A DNA stretch of 64,000 bases from Mariniflexile fucanivorans (GTDB lineage Bacteria > Bacteroidota > Bacteroidia > Flavobacteriales > Flavobacteriaceae). Both the position numbers and the translations under genes were made by a program. This document shows, one piece after another, positions 20,775 through 30,198 of this stretch. The notes under the pieces are model-generated. The model searched no databases and was not told where the DNA came from. It saw nothing but the letters and a program-made list of their open reading frames with translations. Where the stretch lies: contig NZ_SLUP01000002.1 in the NCBI RefSeq assembly GCF_004341235.1, positions 682,001 through 746,000 of the forward strand. The letters run 5' to 3'. Position 1 is the stretch's first letter. The number at the start of each line of letters is the position of its first letter.

Positions 20775-23412
20775 CTGGCTTATCGTCATCATTTTCAGAA
20801 TCTGAATCGTTATTTTTTTTAGTTGCATCATCTATATTCTCTTCAGAATCTGAAGTAACATCTTCTTCATCAATAACTTCCAAATCATCAGCATGCACTT
20901 CTTCAGGCGCTTCATAAGGTAGTGGCTCCAATAAACTAATTTGGTTTACCTTTTCCTTAGTGAGTTGGTTACCTAAAGCCGTAAGACCTTTCACCGCTAT
21001 AAATTCTTCTAAATTTATAATTAAATTATCTTTTCGTTCTTTACCCCGTTCTTTAGTAAATTCAATTTCAGCCATAGGAATCCAATCGGTTGAGACAATT
21101 TCTAAATGCGATTTATCATGACTTGTAATAAAACTTTCTTCTTTATTTTCGTTTTCAATTAAAAAACGTTTTACAAAATATTTATCTTTTTCACCATCAT
21201 AATATATTGCGGAAATAGGTTTTTTAGGAATCCATTTTTCCATTACGATCATATCATTATCAAAGTGCGAAGTCACTTCTGGAATGATGGTTTTTACAAC
21301 ACCTTTTTGACTGATGATTAAGATGCGGTCTTCACCTCTAAATTCACCTAACAGCTCGCCTCTACCATCTACATTTAAACGTTGTACGGCATCATCAAAC
21401 CAAATTTTTCGGGGTTTTAAAGTGGAAATACCTTTTTCTTTTAGCTCTACTTTTTTAACAGGATATTTAGTAACTAAATTTCCTTTTGAGTTTCTACCTT
21501 TTATTAAAATATCGGCAAAATCGATATCCCATTTTAGTTTCTTAATACTACCTGCCTGACGTAATAATATACTAACAACCTCGGCTTCACCATTAGGATT
21601 TGCAGAAAAATACAAGGTGGTAGAACCTTTGTTGCCATTAGTTAAATCGTATTCCTTATCGCGAGTAATACTTGTAACTGCAAAGCGTTTAATATAGGAG
21701 GGGCCACTTTTCCCATCACGATAAATCATGTTGTAAATGGTTCGGTTATCCTTTTTATCGAAAACCTCTACCCTAATAATATCTTTGCCAATAAAGGTTT
21801 TTGCATCCACTTTGGTAATCATCATTTTACCTTCTTTGGTAAATACAATAATATCGTCTATATCGCTACAATCGCAAACATACTCGTCTTTTCGAAGCGA
21901 AGTTCCAATAAAACCTTCTTCTCTATTAACGTATAATTTGGTGTTTCGAATCACTACCTTGGTAGCATCAACATCGTCAAACGTGCGGATTTCTGTTTTT
22001 CGCTCTCTACCCGTACCGTATTCTTTTTTAAGTCTTGTGAAATAAGCTATAGCATAATCGATAAGATTTGCTAAATGGTGTTTTATTTCGGCTATTTGAT
22101 CTTCTAAAGAATCGATTTTTTGTTGCGCTTTATCAATATCAAATTTTGAAATACGCTTGATTCGAATTTCAGTTAATCGTTCGATATCTTCAACCGTAAT
22201 GGCACGCTTTAGATGTTTAATATGAGGTTTCAAACCTTTATCGATAGCAGAAATTACACCTTCCCAAGTTTCTTCTTCCTCAATATCACGATAAATTCTA
22301 TTTTCAATAAAAATACGCTCCAAGGAAGCAAAATGCCACTGTTCCTCAAGTTCATCCAACTTAATTTCTAAGTCGCTTTTTAGAAGCTGAACTGTATTAT
22401 CAGTAGAACGACGCAACATTTCGGTTACGCCAACAAATAAGGGTTTATTATCTTCAATAACACATCCTAGAGGAGAAATAGAAGATTCACAACTTGTAAA
22501 TGCATACAAAGCATCTATAGTTTTATCGGGTGATAAACCAGTTGGTAAATGCACTAAAATCTCCACCTCGGCAGCGGTATTATCTTCAATTTTCTTAACC
22601 TTTATTTTCCCCTTATCATTTGCTTTTAGAATGGAATCTATAAGCGAGGATGTGGTTGTACCAAAAGGCAACTCCGTAATTACCAAGGTATTTTTATCTA
22701 ACTGTGATATTTTAGCACGAACCCGAACACGGCCACCACGCAACCCATCATTATAATTTGAAAAATCGGCGATACCAGCAGTTGGAAAATCGGGTAAAAT
22801 AACAAACTTTTTACCTTGTAGGTGCTTTATAGACGCATCAATTAGCTCTACAAAATTGTGAGGTAATATTTTGGTTGAAAGACCTACCGCAATACCTTCG
22901 CCTCCCTGTGCCAACAACAGCGGAAACATAACTGGTAAATTAACGGGTTCCTTTCTTCGTCCATCATAACTTGCTTGCCATTCGGTTATTTTGGGGTTGT
23001 AAACAACATCCAGAGCAAATTTTGACAAACGTGCTTCAATATAACGTGATGCAGCGGCACTGTCACCAGTTAAAATATTTCCCCAGTTTCCTTGGGTGTC
23101 AATTAATAAATCTTTCTGACCAATTTGTACCATAGCATCGGCAATACTAGCATCACCATGTGGATGGTATTGCATGGTATGACCAACTATGTTTGCTACT
23201 TTGCTATAACGCCCATCATCTAAATCTTTCATAGAATGCATAATACGGCGTTGCACGGGTTTAAAACCGTCTTCAATAGCGGGTACAGCACGTTCTAATA
23301 TAACGTAGGACGCATAATCTAAAAACCACTCTTTGTACATGCCCGTAATACGGGTTATGGTTTCTTTTGGCTCGTCTTGACCGTTAATTAAATCGTTATC
23401 GTCTTCAATCAT
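20746..23412 (-). CDS. parC: DNA topoisomerase IV subunit A (type IIA topoisomerase)
   Basis: This 888-aa protein is the DNA-breaking subunit. The winged-helix region carries the active-site Tyr124 in AAASRYIEARLS. It is followed by the tower and coiled-coil gate, then a C-terminal beta-pinwheel region (from about 500) and an acidic Asp/Glu/Ser-rich tail (about 835-880). I call it ParC rather than GyrA because it sits with parE and the pinwheel lacks an obvious GyrA box (QRRGGKG). In Bacteroidota these genes are often labelled simply gyrase/topo IV A. The LprI-like gene overlaps or closely follows its 3' end. Confidence 0.93.
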   Translation of the reverse strand: MIEDDNDLINGQDEPKETITRITGMYKEWFLDYASYVILERAVPAIEDGFKPVQRRIMHSMKDLDDGRYSKVANIVGHTMQYHPHGDASIADAMVQIGQKDLLIDTQGNWGNILTGDSAAASRYIEARLSKFALDVVYNPKITEWQASYDGRRKEPVNLPVMFPLLLAQGGEGIAVGLSTKILPHNFVELIDASIKHLQGKKFVILPDFPTAGIADFSNYNDGLRGGRVRVRAKISQLDKNTLVITELPFGTTTSSLIDSILKANDKGKIKVKKIEDNTAAEVEILVHLPTGLSPDKTIDALYAFTSCESSISPLGCVIEDNKPLFVGVTEMLRRSTDNTVQLLKSDLEIKLDELEEQWHFASLERIFIENRIYRDIEEEETWEGVISAIDKGLKPHIKHLKRAITVEDIERLTEIRIKRISKFDIDKAQQKIDSLEDQIAEIKHHLANLIDYAIAYFTRLKKEYGTGRERKTEIRTFDDVDATKVVIRNTKLYVNREEGFIGTSLRKDEYVCDCSDIDDIIVFTKEGKMMITKVDAKTFIGKDIIRVEVFDKKDNRTIYNMIYRDGKSGPSYIKRFAVTSITRDKEYDLTNGNKGSTTLYFSANPNGEAEVVSILLRQAGSIKKLKWDIDFADILIKGRNSKGNLVTKYPVKKVELKEKGISTLKPRKIWFDDAVQRLNVDGRGELLGEFRGEDRILIISQKGVVKTIIPEVTSHFDNDMIVMEKWIPKKPISAIYYDGEKDKYFVKRFLIENENKEESFITSHDKSHLEIVSTDWIPMAEIEFTKERGKERKDNLIINLEEFIAVKGLTALGNQLTKEKVNQISLLEPLPYEAPEEVHADDLEVIDEEDVTSDSEENIDDATKKNNDSDSENDDDKPDGKGQTKLF

Positions 23413-23415
23413 TAA

Positions 23416-23550
23416 TTACTTATTATTTTTTTCAAGTCTTGCTAAAATAACTTGACCTTTTTGTTTGTTCTTTTTTAAATGCTCATTACTTTTTGGCGTT
23501 ACTAAATAATCGTAACTACGTCTCTTTTTTTTGTCTTTTTTGTACAACAT
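23416..23550 (-). CDS. Small basic protein between parE and parC (44 aa)
   Basis: An ATG-initiated frame of 44 codons fills the gap between parE (6 bp after its stop) and parC (3 bp before its ATG). The product is strongly basic: it begins MLYKKDKKKRRSYDYL, contains SNEHLKKNKQKGQVIL and ends EKNNK. The tight fit, with almost no unused bases, suggests a real gene, but I recognise no domain. A role in DNA binding or topoisomerase function would be speculation. It could also be a leader through which parC translation is coupled to parE. Confidence 0.5.
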   Translation of the reverse strand: MLYKKDKKKRRSYDYLVTPKSNEHLKKNKQKGQVILARLEKNNK

Positions 23551-23556
23551 AATGTC

Positions 23557-25419
23557 TTAATTTTGTTCTTCTTTTATTAAATCTAATTCCACTTTTAAAT
23601 TGTCAATAATAAATTCTTGTCTGGTTGGTGTATTTTTTCCCATGTAAAATTCTAGTAAATTTTCTATGGACATATTATCGTCTAACATAACAGGGTCTAA
23701 ACGAATGTTCTCCCCTATAAAATGTTTAAATTCATCTGGTGAAATTTCACCAAGTCCTTTAAATCGCGTTATTTCTGGTTTTGGTTTTAATTTTTCAATG
23801 GCATCTTTTCTTTCTTCTTCGGAATAACAATAAATAGTTTCCTTTTTATTTCTTACACGGAAAAGTGGCGTTTGCAGAATGTACAAATGCCCTTCTTTGA
23901 TGACTTCAGGGAAAAACTGAAGAAAAAACGTGATTAACAACAAGCGAATGTGCATACCATCCACATCCGCATCGGTAGCGATCACTACGTTGTTATAACG
24001 TAAATCTTCTAAAGATTCCTCAATATTTAACGCGGCTTGTAACAAGTTAAACTCCTCATTTTCATAAACAATCTTCTTACTTAGTCCATAGCTATTTAAA
24101 GGTTTTCCCTTTAAACTAAAAACCGCTTGTGTATTTACATCGCGTGATTTTGTGATGCTTCCAGAAGCTGAATCACCCTCGGTAATAAACAAAGTTGATT
24201 CTAGATTACGTTCGTTTTTAGTGTCACCAAAATGCACACGGCAATCGCGTAATTTTTTATTATGAAGACTGGCAGATTTTGCACGGTCTTTTGCTAATTT
24301 CCTGATTCCTGAAAGTTCCTTACGCTCACGTTCTGCTTGCAGAATTTTACGCTGAATTTTTTCGGCAGCATCAGGATTTTTATGTAAATAGTTATCTAAA
24401 TAGGTTTTTAAAAAGTCGTTAATGTAAGTTCTTACTGTTGGCAATTCACCCCCCATATCGGTTGAACCTAATTTTGTTTTTGTCTGACTTTCAAAAACAG
24501 GCTCCATGACTTTAATGGCTACAGCACAAACAACAGATTTACGAACATCGGAAGCATCGTAATTTTTACCATAAAACTCACGAATGGTTTTCACGTAAGC
24601 TTCTCTAAACGCATTTAAATGGGTTCCTCCTTGTGTGGTATTTTGTCCGTTTACAAAGGAATGATATTCTTCGCTATATTGTGTTTTACTGTGCGTAATG
24701 GCTACTTCAATATCTTCCCCTCGTAAATGAATGATTGGATAAGCACGATCGCCTTCATTAATATTTTCAGATAATAAATCTTTTAAACCATGCTCACTAA
24801 AATATTTTTCACCATTAAAAACAATGGTTAGACCTGGGTTTAAATACACATAGTTTTTAAGCATCTTAACGATATACTCGTTACGGTACTTATAATTTTT
24901 GAAGATAGTATCATCGGGGACAAAGGATACTTTCGTTCCTTTTCTTCGGGTAGTATCGTCTAATAAATCTTGGTTTATTAAATTTCCTTGCTCAAATTCT
25001 GCGGAAGCGGACTTATTATCGCGATTAGATTCGACTCTAAAAAAAGACGACAAAGCATTTACAGCTTTTGTACCAACACCATTAAGTCCAACCGATTTTT
25101 TAAAAGCTTTTGAATCATATTTTCCTCCGGTATTCATTTTAGAAACCACATCAACCACTTTTCCTAATGGAATACCACGTCCATAATCGCGAACGGTCAC
25201 TTTACTGCCTTGAATGGAAATTTCGATGGTTTTTCCAGCCCCCATTACATACTCGTCAATGGAATTGTCTAAAACCTCTTTTAGTAGAATATAAATACCA
25301 TCATCTGGCGAAGACCCATCACCCAACTTACCAATATACATCCCTGGTCGCATACGGATATGCTCTTTCCAGTCGAGTGAACGTATATTATCTTCGGTAT
25401 AATTGGTTAATTCAGCCAT
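23557..25419 (-). CDS. parE: DNA topoisomerase IV subunit B
   Basis: This 620-aa protein is the ATPase subunit. The GHKL domain has EVLDNSIDE (the Asn binding Mg), VRDYGRGIP and [14 protein letters not shown]. The TOPRIM domain (about 420-530) has [11 protein letters not shown] and [10 protein letters not shown]. QxFKGLGE-like TRFKGLGE near the C-terminus is present. The length is typical for ParE without the GyrB insertion. It heads an operon with the 44-aa ORF and parC. Confidence 0.96.
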   Translation of the reverse strand: MAELTNYTEDNIRSLDWKEHIRMRPGMYIGKLGDGSSPDDGIYILLKEVLDNSIDEYVMGAGKTIEISIQGSKVTVRDYGRGIPLGKVVDVVSKMNTGGKYDSKAFKKSVGLNGVGTKAVNALSSFFRVESNRDNKSASAEFEQGNLINQDLLDDTTRRKGTKVSFVPDDTIFKNYKYRNEYIVKMLKNYVYLNPGLTIVFNGEKYFSEHGLKDLLSENINEGDRAYPIIHLRGEDIEVAITHSKTQYSEEYHSFVNGQNTTQGGTHLNAFREAYVKTIREFYGKNYDASDVRKSVVCAVAIKVMEPVFESQTKTKLGSTDMGGELPTVRTYINDFLKTYLDNYLHKNPDAAEKIQRKILQAERERKELSGIRKLAKDRAKSASLHNKKLRDCRVHFGDTKNERNLESTLFITEGDSASGSITKSRDVNTQAVFSLKGKPLNSYGLSKKIVYENEEFNLLQAALNIEESLEDLRYNNVVIATDADVDGMHIRLLLITFFLQFFPEVIKEGHLYILQTPLFRVRNKKETIYCYSEEERKDAIEKLKPKPEITRFKGLGEISPDEFKHFIGENIRLDPVMLDDNMSIENLLEFYMGKNTPTRQEFIIDNLKVELDLIKEEQN

Positions 25420-25578
25420 AAATTTGAGTAAAATTTCGTGATTGGACGCTAATATAATACAACCATAGAAAAAAAGAAACTGCTATGACGCAAAGAAATT
25501 AACAATGTCTTTTAATAAGTCAAAATTACGGTTTTTATAGCAATTATGAAGCTTATTGCTTTTTAAAATTGTTTTAAA

Positions 25579-26475
25579 TTATTGCTTTTTTAAAGATACC
25601 AATAAGATGCCAAAAATCACTACCAAAGCACCAAATAACTGCAATAAAGTAAGCATTTCGTTTAAGAATATTCCTGCTAAAATGATAGTTGAAATAGGCC
25701 CAAAACCTGCAATAACCGCAAAATTTGAAGAATTGATGCGATTAATAGATTCTGAAACCAAAAATGATGGAATAACGGTAGCAAAAATGGCAATTAAAAA
25801 CCCTAATAAATATACTTCCCAAGACAAACTAAATATATCAATTTTAGAAAAGAGTCCGAAATGAATAAATACACAAAAGCAAGAAACCAACATTACATAC
25901 GCCGTGAATTTAACCACGCCAAATTTCGGGATTAACCAACCACTCCCCGACACATAAGCGGCATAAGTAATAGCACACAATAAAATGAAAAAACCGCCCA
26001 AATAGGTATCATTCCCAGAAATAGCCACTTCTCCCCAAAAGGTAATAATGATACCAATATAGGTTAGAAATATAGCCCATGCTTGTGTTGAATTTATAGG
26101 TTTTCTAAAAAAAAACTTATTGAAAATGATGATGATGGTTGGATACAAAAACAAAATAATACGCTCTAAACTTGCTTTAATATAATGAAGCCCTACAAAA
26201 TCGAAATAACTAGACAAATAGTAACCCACCAAACCAAAAAACACAATCCAGTAATAATCGCTTTTTATATTAATCGCTGGGTTTTCTTTTTTACTGTAAA
26301 TAATGGCAACAACCAAATAAAATGGAAACGAAAACAGCATACGCAATAACAATAAACTCAACGCATCTACTTGATATTGATACGCCAATTTTACCATAAC
26401 GGCTTTAGATGAAAATAGAACGATACCTAAAATACCTATTAAAATACCAGAGATGAATTTTTTTTTTGCTTGCAT
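25579..26475 (-). CDS. DMT superfamily (EamA) drug/metabolite exporter
   Basis: The protein has ten predicted membrane segments in two EamA repeats (about 5-135 and 150-295). The start chosen is ATG at 26475 (product MQAKKKFISG), because this ATG lies four bases after a -7-like box TATATTCG. A longer version starting at 26496 would begin upstream of that box. Homologues export amino acids or other metabolites; the substrate is unknown. Confidence 0.88.
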   Translation of the reverse strand: MQAKKKFISGILIGILGIVLFSSKAVMVKLAYQYQVDALSLLLLRMLFSFPFYLVVAIIYSKKENPAINIKSDYYWIVFFGLVGYYLSSYFDFVGLHYIKASLERIILFLYPTIIIIFNKFFFRKPINSTQAWAIFLTYIGIIITFWGEVAISGNDTYLGGFFILLCAITYAAYVSGSGWLIPKFGVVKFTAYVMLVSCFCVFIHFGLFSKIDIFSLSWEVYLLGFLIAIFATVIPSFLVSESINRINSSNFAVIAGFGPISTIILAGIFLNEMLTLLQLFGALVVIFGILLVSLKKQ

Positions 26476-26479
26476 GCAG

Positions 26480-26487
26480 CGAATATA
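26480..26487 (-). promoter_or_regulatory. -7-like promoter box giving a nearly leaderless transcript
   Basis: The minus strand reads TATATTCG, one base from TAnnTTTG, and is followed by CTGC and then the ATG of the DMT exporter. The same 18-nt arrangement precedes the GT2 gene at 49797. The transcript would have almost no leader. Confidence 0.5.
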
Positions 26488-26561
26488 AACATGCAAAAAC
26501 TTATGAGTAATTAAATGCAGGAAAAATTACGATGTTCAAGCTTTTCACGTAAATTATAAGA

Positions 26562-26598
26562 AATAAAAAAGTCTAATGTTTTTTACGCATTAGGCTTT
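26562..26598 (-). terminator. Intrinsic terminator of the beta-barrel gene
   Basis: Read on the minus strand, AAAGCCTAATG pairs with CATTAGACTTT (one mismatch) around a 9-nt loop and is followed by a T-rich tract. It lies about 20 bp after the stop of the beta-barrel gene (26620). Confidence 0.75.
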
Positions 26599-26619
26599 TA
26601 TAAAATTCTATTTTATGTT

Positions 26620-27318
26620 CTATAGTGCATATACAACGCCTATAAAAACCCTAGGCATTAGACTTGGTTGTTTAATGGCCTTGTTTGCTTCTTTATACGT
26701 AAACTCAACATTATCATTAGCATTATCATTTCTTGGATTCACATTATCATCATCTGGACTATATGATGTATCATGACCCTTTAGGGTATTATTGAAAAAA
26801 TAATCCAACCCTACAGCAGCTATTAAATTTAGCTTTCTGTTCATTTTAAATTGACTTTCCAAACCTAAACCAACACCAAATTGTTTGGAGGTTACATCAA
26901 AATCTTCATTACCTCCAACATATTTAAAATTAGCTTTAAAACTAGAATAGCGAGGGCCAAAAACCAACTTTGAGTTTTCTAAATTAAGAACGTTGGAATC
27001 GAACATAAAATCAAATCTATAATCAAAAGCTCTGGCTTTTTCTTCAGGAACGCCATTGGTCGCATTGTTTATAAAAATACGTCTTGCATCGGCAGAATTT
27101 CCTGGATTTAAACTAGTTATTCCAATACCTAAACGCATTTGTACGGGTAGAGTTTCTAAAGGTTTTAAAGCCGTCAAGCTAATTTGAAAGCCTAATCCGC
27201 GATTATAACCTGTTGAAATACCTACTGAAAAGTCGTGTTTATTACCATCTATTTGTGCGTAGGATAAGACGGTGTACACAACTAATAAAAGTGTTAAAAG
27301 TGATTGTTTTGCATTCAT
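26620..27318 (-). CDS. Outer-membrane beta-barrel protein
   Basis: The protein has 232 residues with a signal peptide (about 1-21, ending SYAQ). It has alternating amphipathic beta strands (SVGISTGYNRGLGFQISL, LNLIAAVGLDYFF) and ends VFIGVVYAL, consistent with a barrel closing strand. It is the size of an OmpA/PorT-type eight-strand barrel. An Asp/Asn-rich loop (SPDDDNVNPRNDNANDNV) may be exposed on the surface. There is no specific functional clue. Confidence 0.75.
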   Translation of the reverse strand: MNAKQSLLTLLLVVYTVLSYAQIDGNKHDFSVGISTGYNRGLGFQISLTALKPLETLPVQMRLGIGITSLNPGNSADARRIFINNATNGVPEEKARAFDYRFDFMFDSNVLNLENSKLVFGPRYSSFKANFKYVGGNEDFDVTSKQFGVGLGLESQFKMNRKLNLIAAVGLDYFFNNTLKGHDTSYSPDDDNVNPRNDNANDNVEFTYKEANKAIKQPSLMPRVFIGVVYAL

Positions 27319-27348
27319 AAATTTGAGGTTGTATTTAGTTCACTAGAA

Positions 27349-27870
27349 TTAAATACGAATGAAAACATCATTTAGACCATACATACTATTTTGTAGTGCT
27401 TTTTGTCGAGAAATCGAGTTCATTTTCTCTGCATACATTTTTAAAAAAGTATTCCTTTTTTTTAAAAGTTTCGTCATATATCTTTTTATAAACAAAACAT
27501 CTATAAGTTTACCTAAAAAACCATAGGGTACTTCAAAGTAAAAAACATCAATCATTAATGTTTTATTACCCTTTTCGATGAAAACGTGTTTATGTTTAAA
27601 AGATTTGAATGCACCAGCAACCATTTCATCAATGAAATAATTTGGATATTTATATTCGGTAATTTTAGAAGTAAGATGCTGTACAAATCCAAAATGTTTG
27701 GCCTCCCATGTAACAGATTCATTTAATTCTATTAGACCCGATGTTCTTCCAGCTATCGCAATTTCTTCCGAATACTTTAAAGATTCCTGATGAACATCGA
27801 TATTTCGAGCTAAATCAAAACATGTTTTGACATCAGCTTCAATAAGCGTTTTTATTTTAATGAGAGACAT
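27349..27870 (-). CDS. SRPBCC (START-like) family protein
   Basis: The 173-aa protein matches the SRPBCC/Bet v1-like fold. It begins LIKIKTLIEADVKTCFDLARNIDVHQES, has a middle with FKHKHVFIEKGNKTLMIDVFYFEVPYGFLG and a C-terminal helix. Relatives in Bacteroidota are labelled cell-division inhibitor or cyclase/dehydrase-like, but these labels are weak. The ligand is unknown. It lies 30 bp before the beta-barrel gene on the same strand and probably shares its transcript. Confidence 0.75.
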   Translation of the reverse strand: MSLIKIKTLIEADVKTCFDLARNIDVHQESLKYSEEIAIAGRTSGLIELNESVTWEAKHFGFVQHLTSKITEYKYPNYFIDEMVAGAFKSFKHKHVFIEKGNKTLMIDVFYFEVPYGFLGKLIDVLFIKRYMTKLLKKRNTFLKMYAEKMNSISRQKALQNSMYGLNDVFIRI

Positions 27871-28012
27871 AGCAATTTATAATTTGGGGTAATAATATTA
27901 CAACGTGTACCCAAAAATATAAATTCACTTACATTTATTAGTTTTATATCACAAAAAATTTACAGAAAATTTAAAAAATTGCTTTTAGTCGATAAAGTCA
28001 AGTAAAAATACA

Positions 28013-29107
28013 TTACACATTGAACAAGAAATGCATTACATCACCATCCTTTACAATGTAATTTTTTCCTTCAACACGCATTTTACCTGCTTCTTTAACT
28101 TTGGATTCACTTCCAAAAGACACATAATCCTCATAACCAATTACTTCGGCTCTAATAAATCCTTTTTCAAAATCGGTATGAATAACGCCTGCTGCTTGTG
28201 GAGCCGTGGCGCCTATATCAATAGTCCAAGCACGTACTTCCTTAACGCCTGCCGTGAAATATGTTTGTTGTTTTAATAGTTTGTAAGCTGAACGAATTAA
28301 TTTAGCAGAACCCGGCTCGTCCAAACCAATATCTTGTAAGAACATTTGGCGTTCTTCGTAATCATCTAATTCGGTGATATCAGCCTCTGTTCCAACAGCT
28401 AAAAATAATACTTCAGCATTTTCATCTTTAACGGCTTCTTTTACTAAATCAACATATTTATTACCAGAAACCGCCGATGCTTCATCTACATTACATACAT
28501 ACATGACTGGTTTTTCTGTAATAAATTGTGAAGGTTTTACGAAATCTTCATATTCATCCTCGGTAAATTCTAAAGCACGCACAGAAATTCCTGCTTCTAA
28601 ATTCGTTTTTATTTTTAATAAAACCGCCTCTTCTTTTTGAGCCTCTTTATTTCCTGTTTTAGCAGCACGTTTTACTTTTTCAAGTTTTTTATCAACGGTT
28701 TCAAGGTCTTTAAGCTGCAATTCCATATCGATAGTTTCCTTATCACGAATGGGGTTTACATGGCCATCAACATGCACAATATTATCATTATCAAAACAAC
28801 GCAATACGTGTAAAATAGCATCGGTTTCGCGAATATTTGCCAAAAACTGGTTTCCTAAACCTTCACCTTTACTAGCACCTTTTACCAAGCCTGCAATATC
28901 AACAATCTCTACAGTTGCTGGTTGCACACGCACGGGATTAACCAATTCGGTCAATTTTTCTAAACGTTTATCTGGTACATTTACCACACCTATATTAGGC
29001 TCTATGGTACAAAACGGAAAGTTTGCACTTTGCGCTTTAGCGTTTGATAAACAATTGAATAACGTTGATTTCCCTACATTTGGTAATCCTACAATGCCTG
29101 CTTTCAT
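28013..29107 (-). CDS. ychF: Ribosome-binding ATPase YchF
   Basis: YchF is a conserved Obg-family P-loop protein that hydrolyses ATP and associates with ribosomes. The 364-aa protein has G1 [11 protein letters not shown] at about 7-17, G3 [10 protein letters not shown] and the ATP-specificity replacement of G4 (VCNVDE). A coiled-coil insertion and the C-terminal TGS-like domain ([28 protein letters not shown]) follow. The length is normal. A TACATTTG -7 box lies about 56 nt upstream. Confidence 0.96.
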   Translation of the reverse strand: MKAGIVGLPNVGKSTLFNCLSNAKAQSANFPFCTIEPNIGVVNVPDKRLEKLTELVNPVRVQPATVEIVDIAGLVKGASKGEGLGNQFLANIRETDAILHVLRCFDNDNIVHVDGHVNPIRDKETIDMELQLKDLETVDKKLEKVKRAAKTGNKEAQKEEAVLLKIKTNLEAGISVRALEFTEDEYEDFVKPSQFITEKPVMYVCNVDEASAVSGNKYVDLVKEAVKDENAEVLFLAVGTEADITELDDYEERQMFLQDIGLDEPGSAKLIRSAYKLLKQQTYFTAGVKEVRAWTIDIGATAPQAAGVIHTDFEKGFIRAEVIGYEDYVSFGSESKVKEAGKMRVEGKNYIVKDGDVMHFLFNV

Positions 29108-29162
29108 GTATAATAATATTAAAAGAATAAATGCAAAACCTACTTTTTTAGTTTTGCGAGTG

Positions 29163-29170
29163 CAAATGTA
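29163..29170 (-). promoter_or_regulatory. -7 promoter box of ychF
   Basis: The minus strand reads TACATTTG, an exact match to TAnnTTTG, about 55 nt before the ychF ATG. Confidence 0.55.
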
Positions 29171-29721
29171 GTTATTTCATTAATTATTTACAGTATAACA
29201 TTACCATATCTAAATTAATTTATATTTTATAACATTGGTATTACTTAATCGTTATGGATACAATGGAATAATAATATGATTTTTTTAATAAATTAGGCGA
29301 AATTTATATAGGCAACAAAAGACCAAATTATTGAGGAGATTATTACCAAAGCATGTATTAATGTAAGCTCCCAACTTGAATCTCTGCTATTAATTTTTAA
29401 AATTATCTTTCTAAAAAGTCACAATTGTTTTGGAAGCAACTGCTCAAAAGGTGTCGAAATATTAAACAAGTCAATTCGCTTATTATTTTAAAAACCTAAA
29501 AAAGACTTATTCAGTTTATTAATAGAAGTTTAAAAATATTCAAAATCCAACGATGTTTGTATTTTTAACGACAACAATCTAATATTACATTCTATTTTTT
29601 TCAGAACTCAATTCAGCAATATTTATCTATTTAAAGTACAATTGTTAACAATTATATTGTACAATTACGAATATATTAAAAATTTACCCACAAGAACAAA
29701 AGCTTTTTTAAAAACATAAAG
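29171..29721. other. Gene-poor spacer with nested palindromes
   Basis: No convincing gene is present. A 60-codon open frame without a start (29312-29491, plus strand; TKDQIIEEIITKACINVSSQLE near its beginning) may be a relic. At 29636-29662 two palindromes, AATTGTTAACAATT and ATTGTACAAT, are nested inside the arms GTACAAT and ATTGTAC. No coding ATG or T-run terminator is tied to them. Confidence 0.5.
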
Positions 29722-29752
29722 CAAAAAAAATCCCAAGCAAACGCTCAGGATT
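29722..29752 (-). terminator. Intrinsic terminator of the ferredoxin gene
   Basis: On the minus strand, AATCCTGAGC pairs with GCTTGGGATT (two G-U pairs) around a GTTT loop and is followed by eight T. It lies 27 bp after the ferredoxin stop. Confidence 0.85.
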
Positions 29753-29778
29753 CATTTTATAATAAGGTCGAATATCGA

Positions 29779-30132
29779 CTATTCTTCTGGGTGCATAAAA
29801 CGTTGTTTAGCTAAAAGCTGTTCTTCAGTTTCAACATGGTCATCATCAGGCACACAACAATCAACAGGGCAAACCGCCGCACATTGTGGCTCATCATGGA
29901 ACCCTTTACATTCTGTACATTTATCGGGTACAATATAGTAAATCTCATCACTTACAGGCACTTGAGCTTCATCTGCATCAACCTCAGCACCATTTGTTAA
30001 AACAACTTTACCATTTAAACTGGTACCGTCTTTGTAACGCCAATCGTCTGCGCCTTCATATATTGCTGTGTTTGGGCACTCAGGTTCGCAAGCACCACAA
30101 TTTATACATTCGTCTGTTATAATAATTGCCAT
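29779..30132 (-). CDS. 2[4Fe-4S] ferredoxin
   Basis: This is a 117-aa electron carrier with two cluster motifs, [12 protein letters not shown] at the N-terminus and [18 protein letters not shown] near 72-91. They are separated by an insertion of about 50 residues. The second motif has the extended CxxC-x8-CxxxCP spacing seen in Alvin/Azotobacter-type ferredoxins. The acidic surface is typical. Its divergent partner is the LuxC-like acyl-CoA reductase, 66 bp away, which could be functionally related but need not be. Confidence 0.92.
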   Translation of the reverse strand: MAIIITDECINCGACEPECPNTAIYEGADDWRYKDGTSLNGKVVLTNGAEVDADEAQVPVSDEIYYIVPDKCTECKGFHDEPQCAAVCPVDCCVPDDDHVETEEQLLAKQRFMHPEE

Positions 30133-30159
30133 AGCATTTTTTCTTTTTAACTTTGTCGG

Positions 30160-30167
30160 ACAAAAAT
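30160..30167 (-). promoter_or_regulatory. -7 promoter box of the ferredoxin gene
   Basis: The minus strand reads TATTTTTG, an exact TAnnTTTG match, about 28 nt before the ferredoxin ATG. Confidence 0.55.
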
Positions 30168-30198
30168 AACGCCAAAACTATTCAAAACCAAATTAAGC

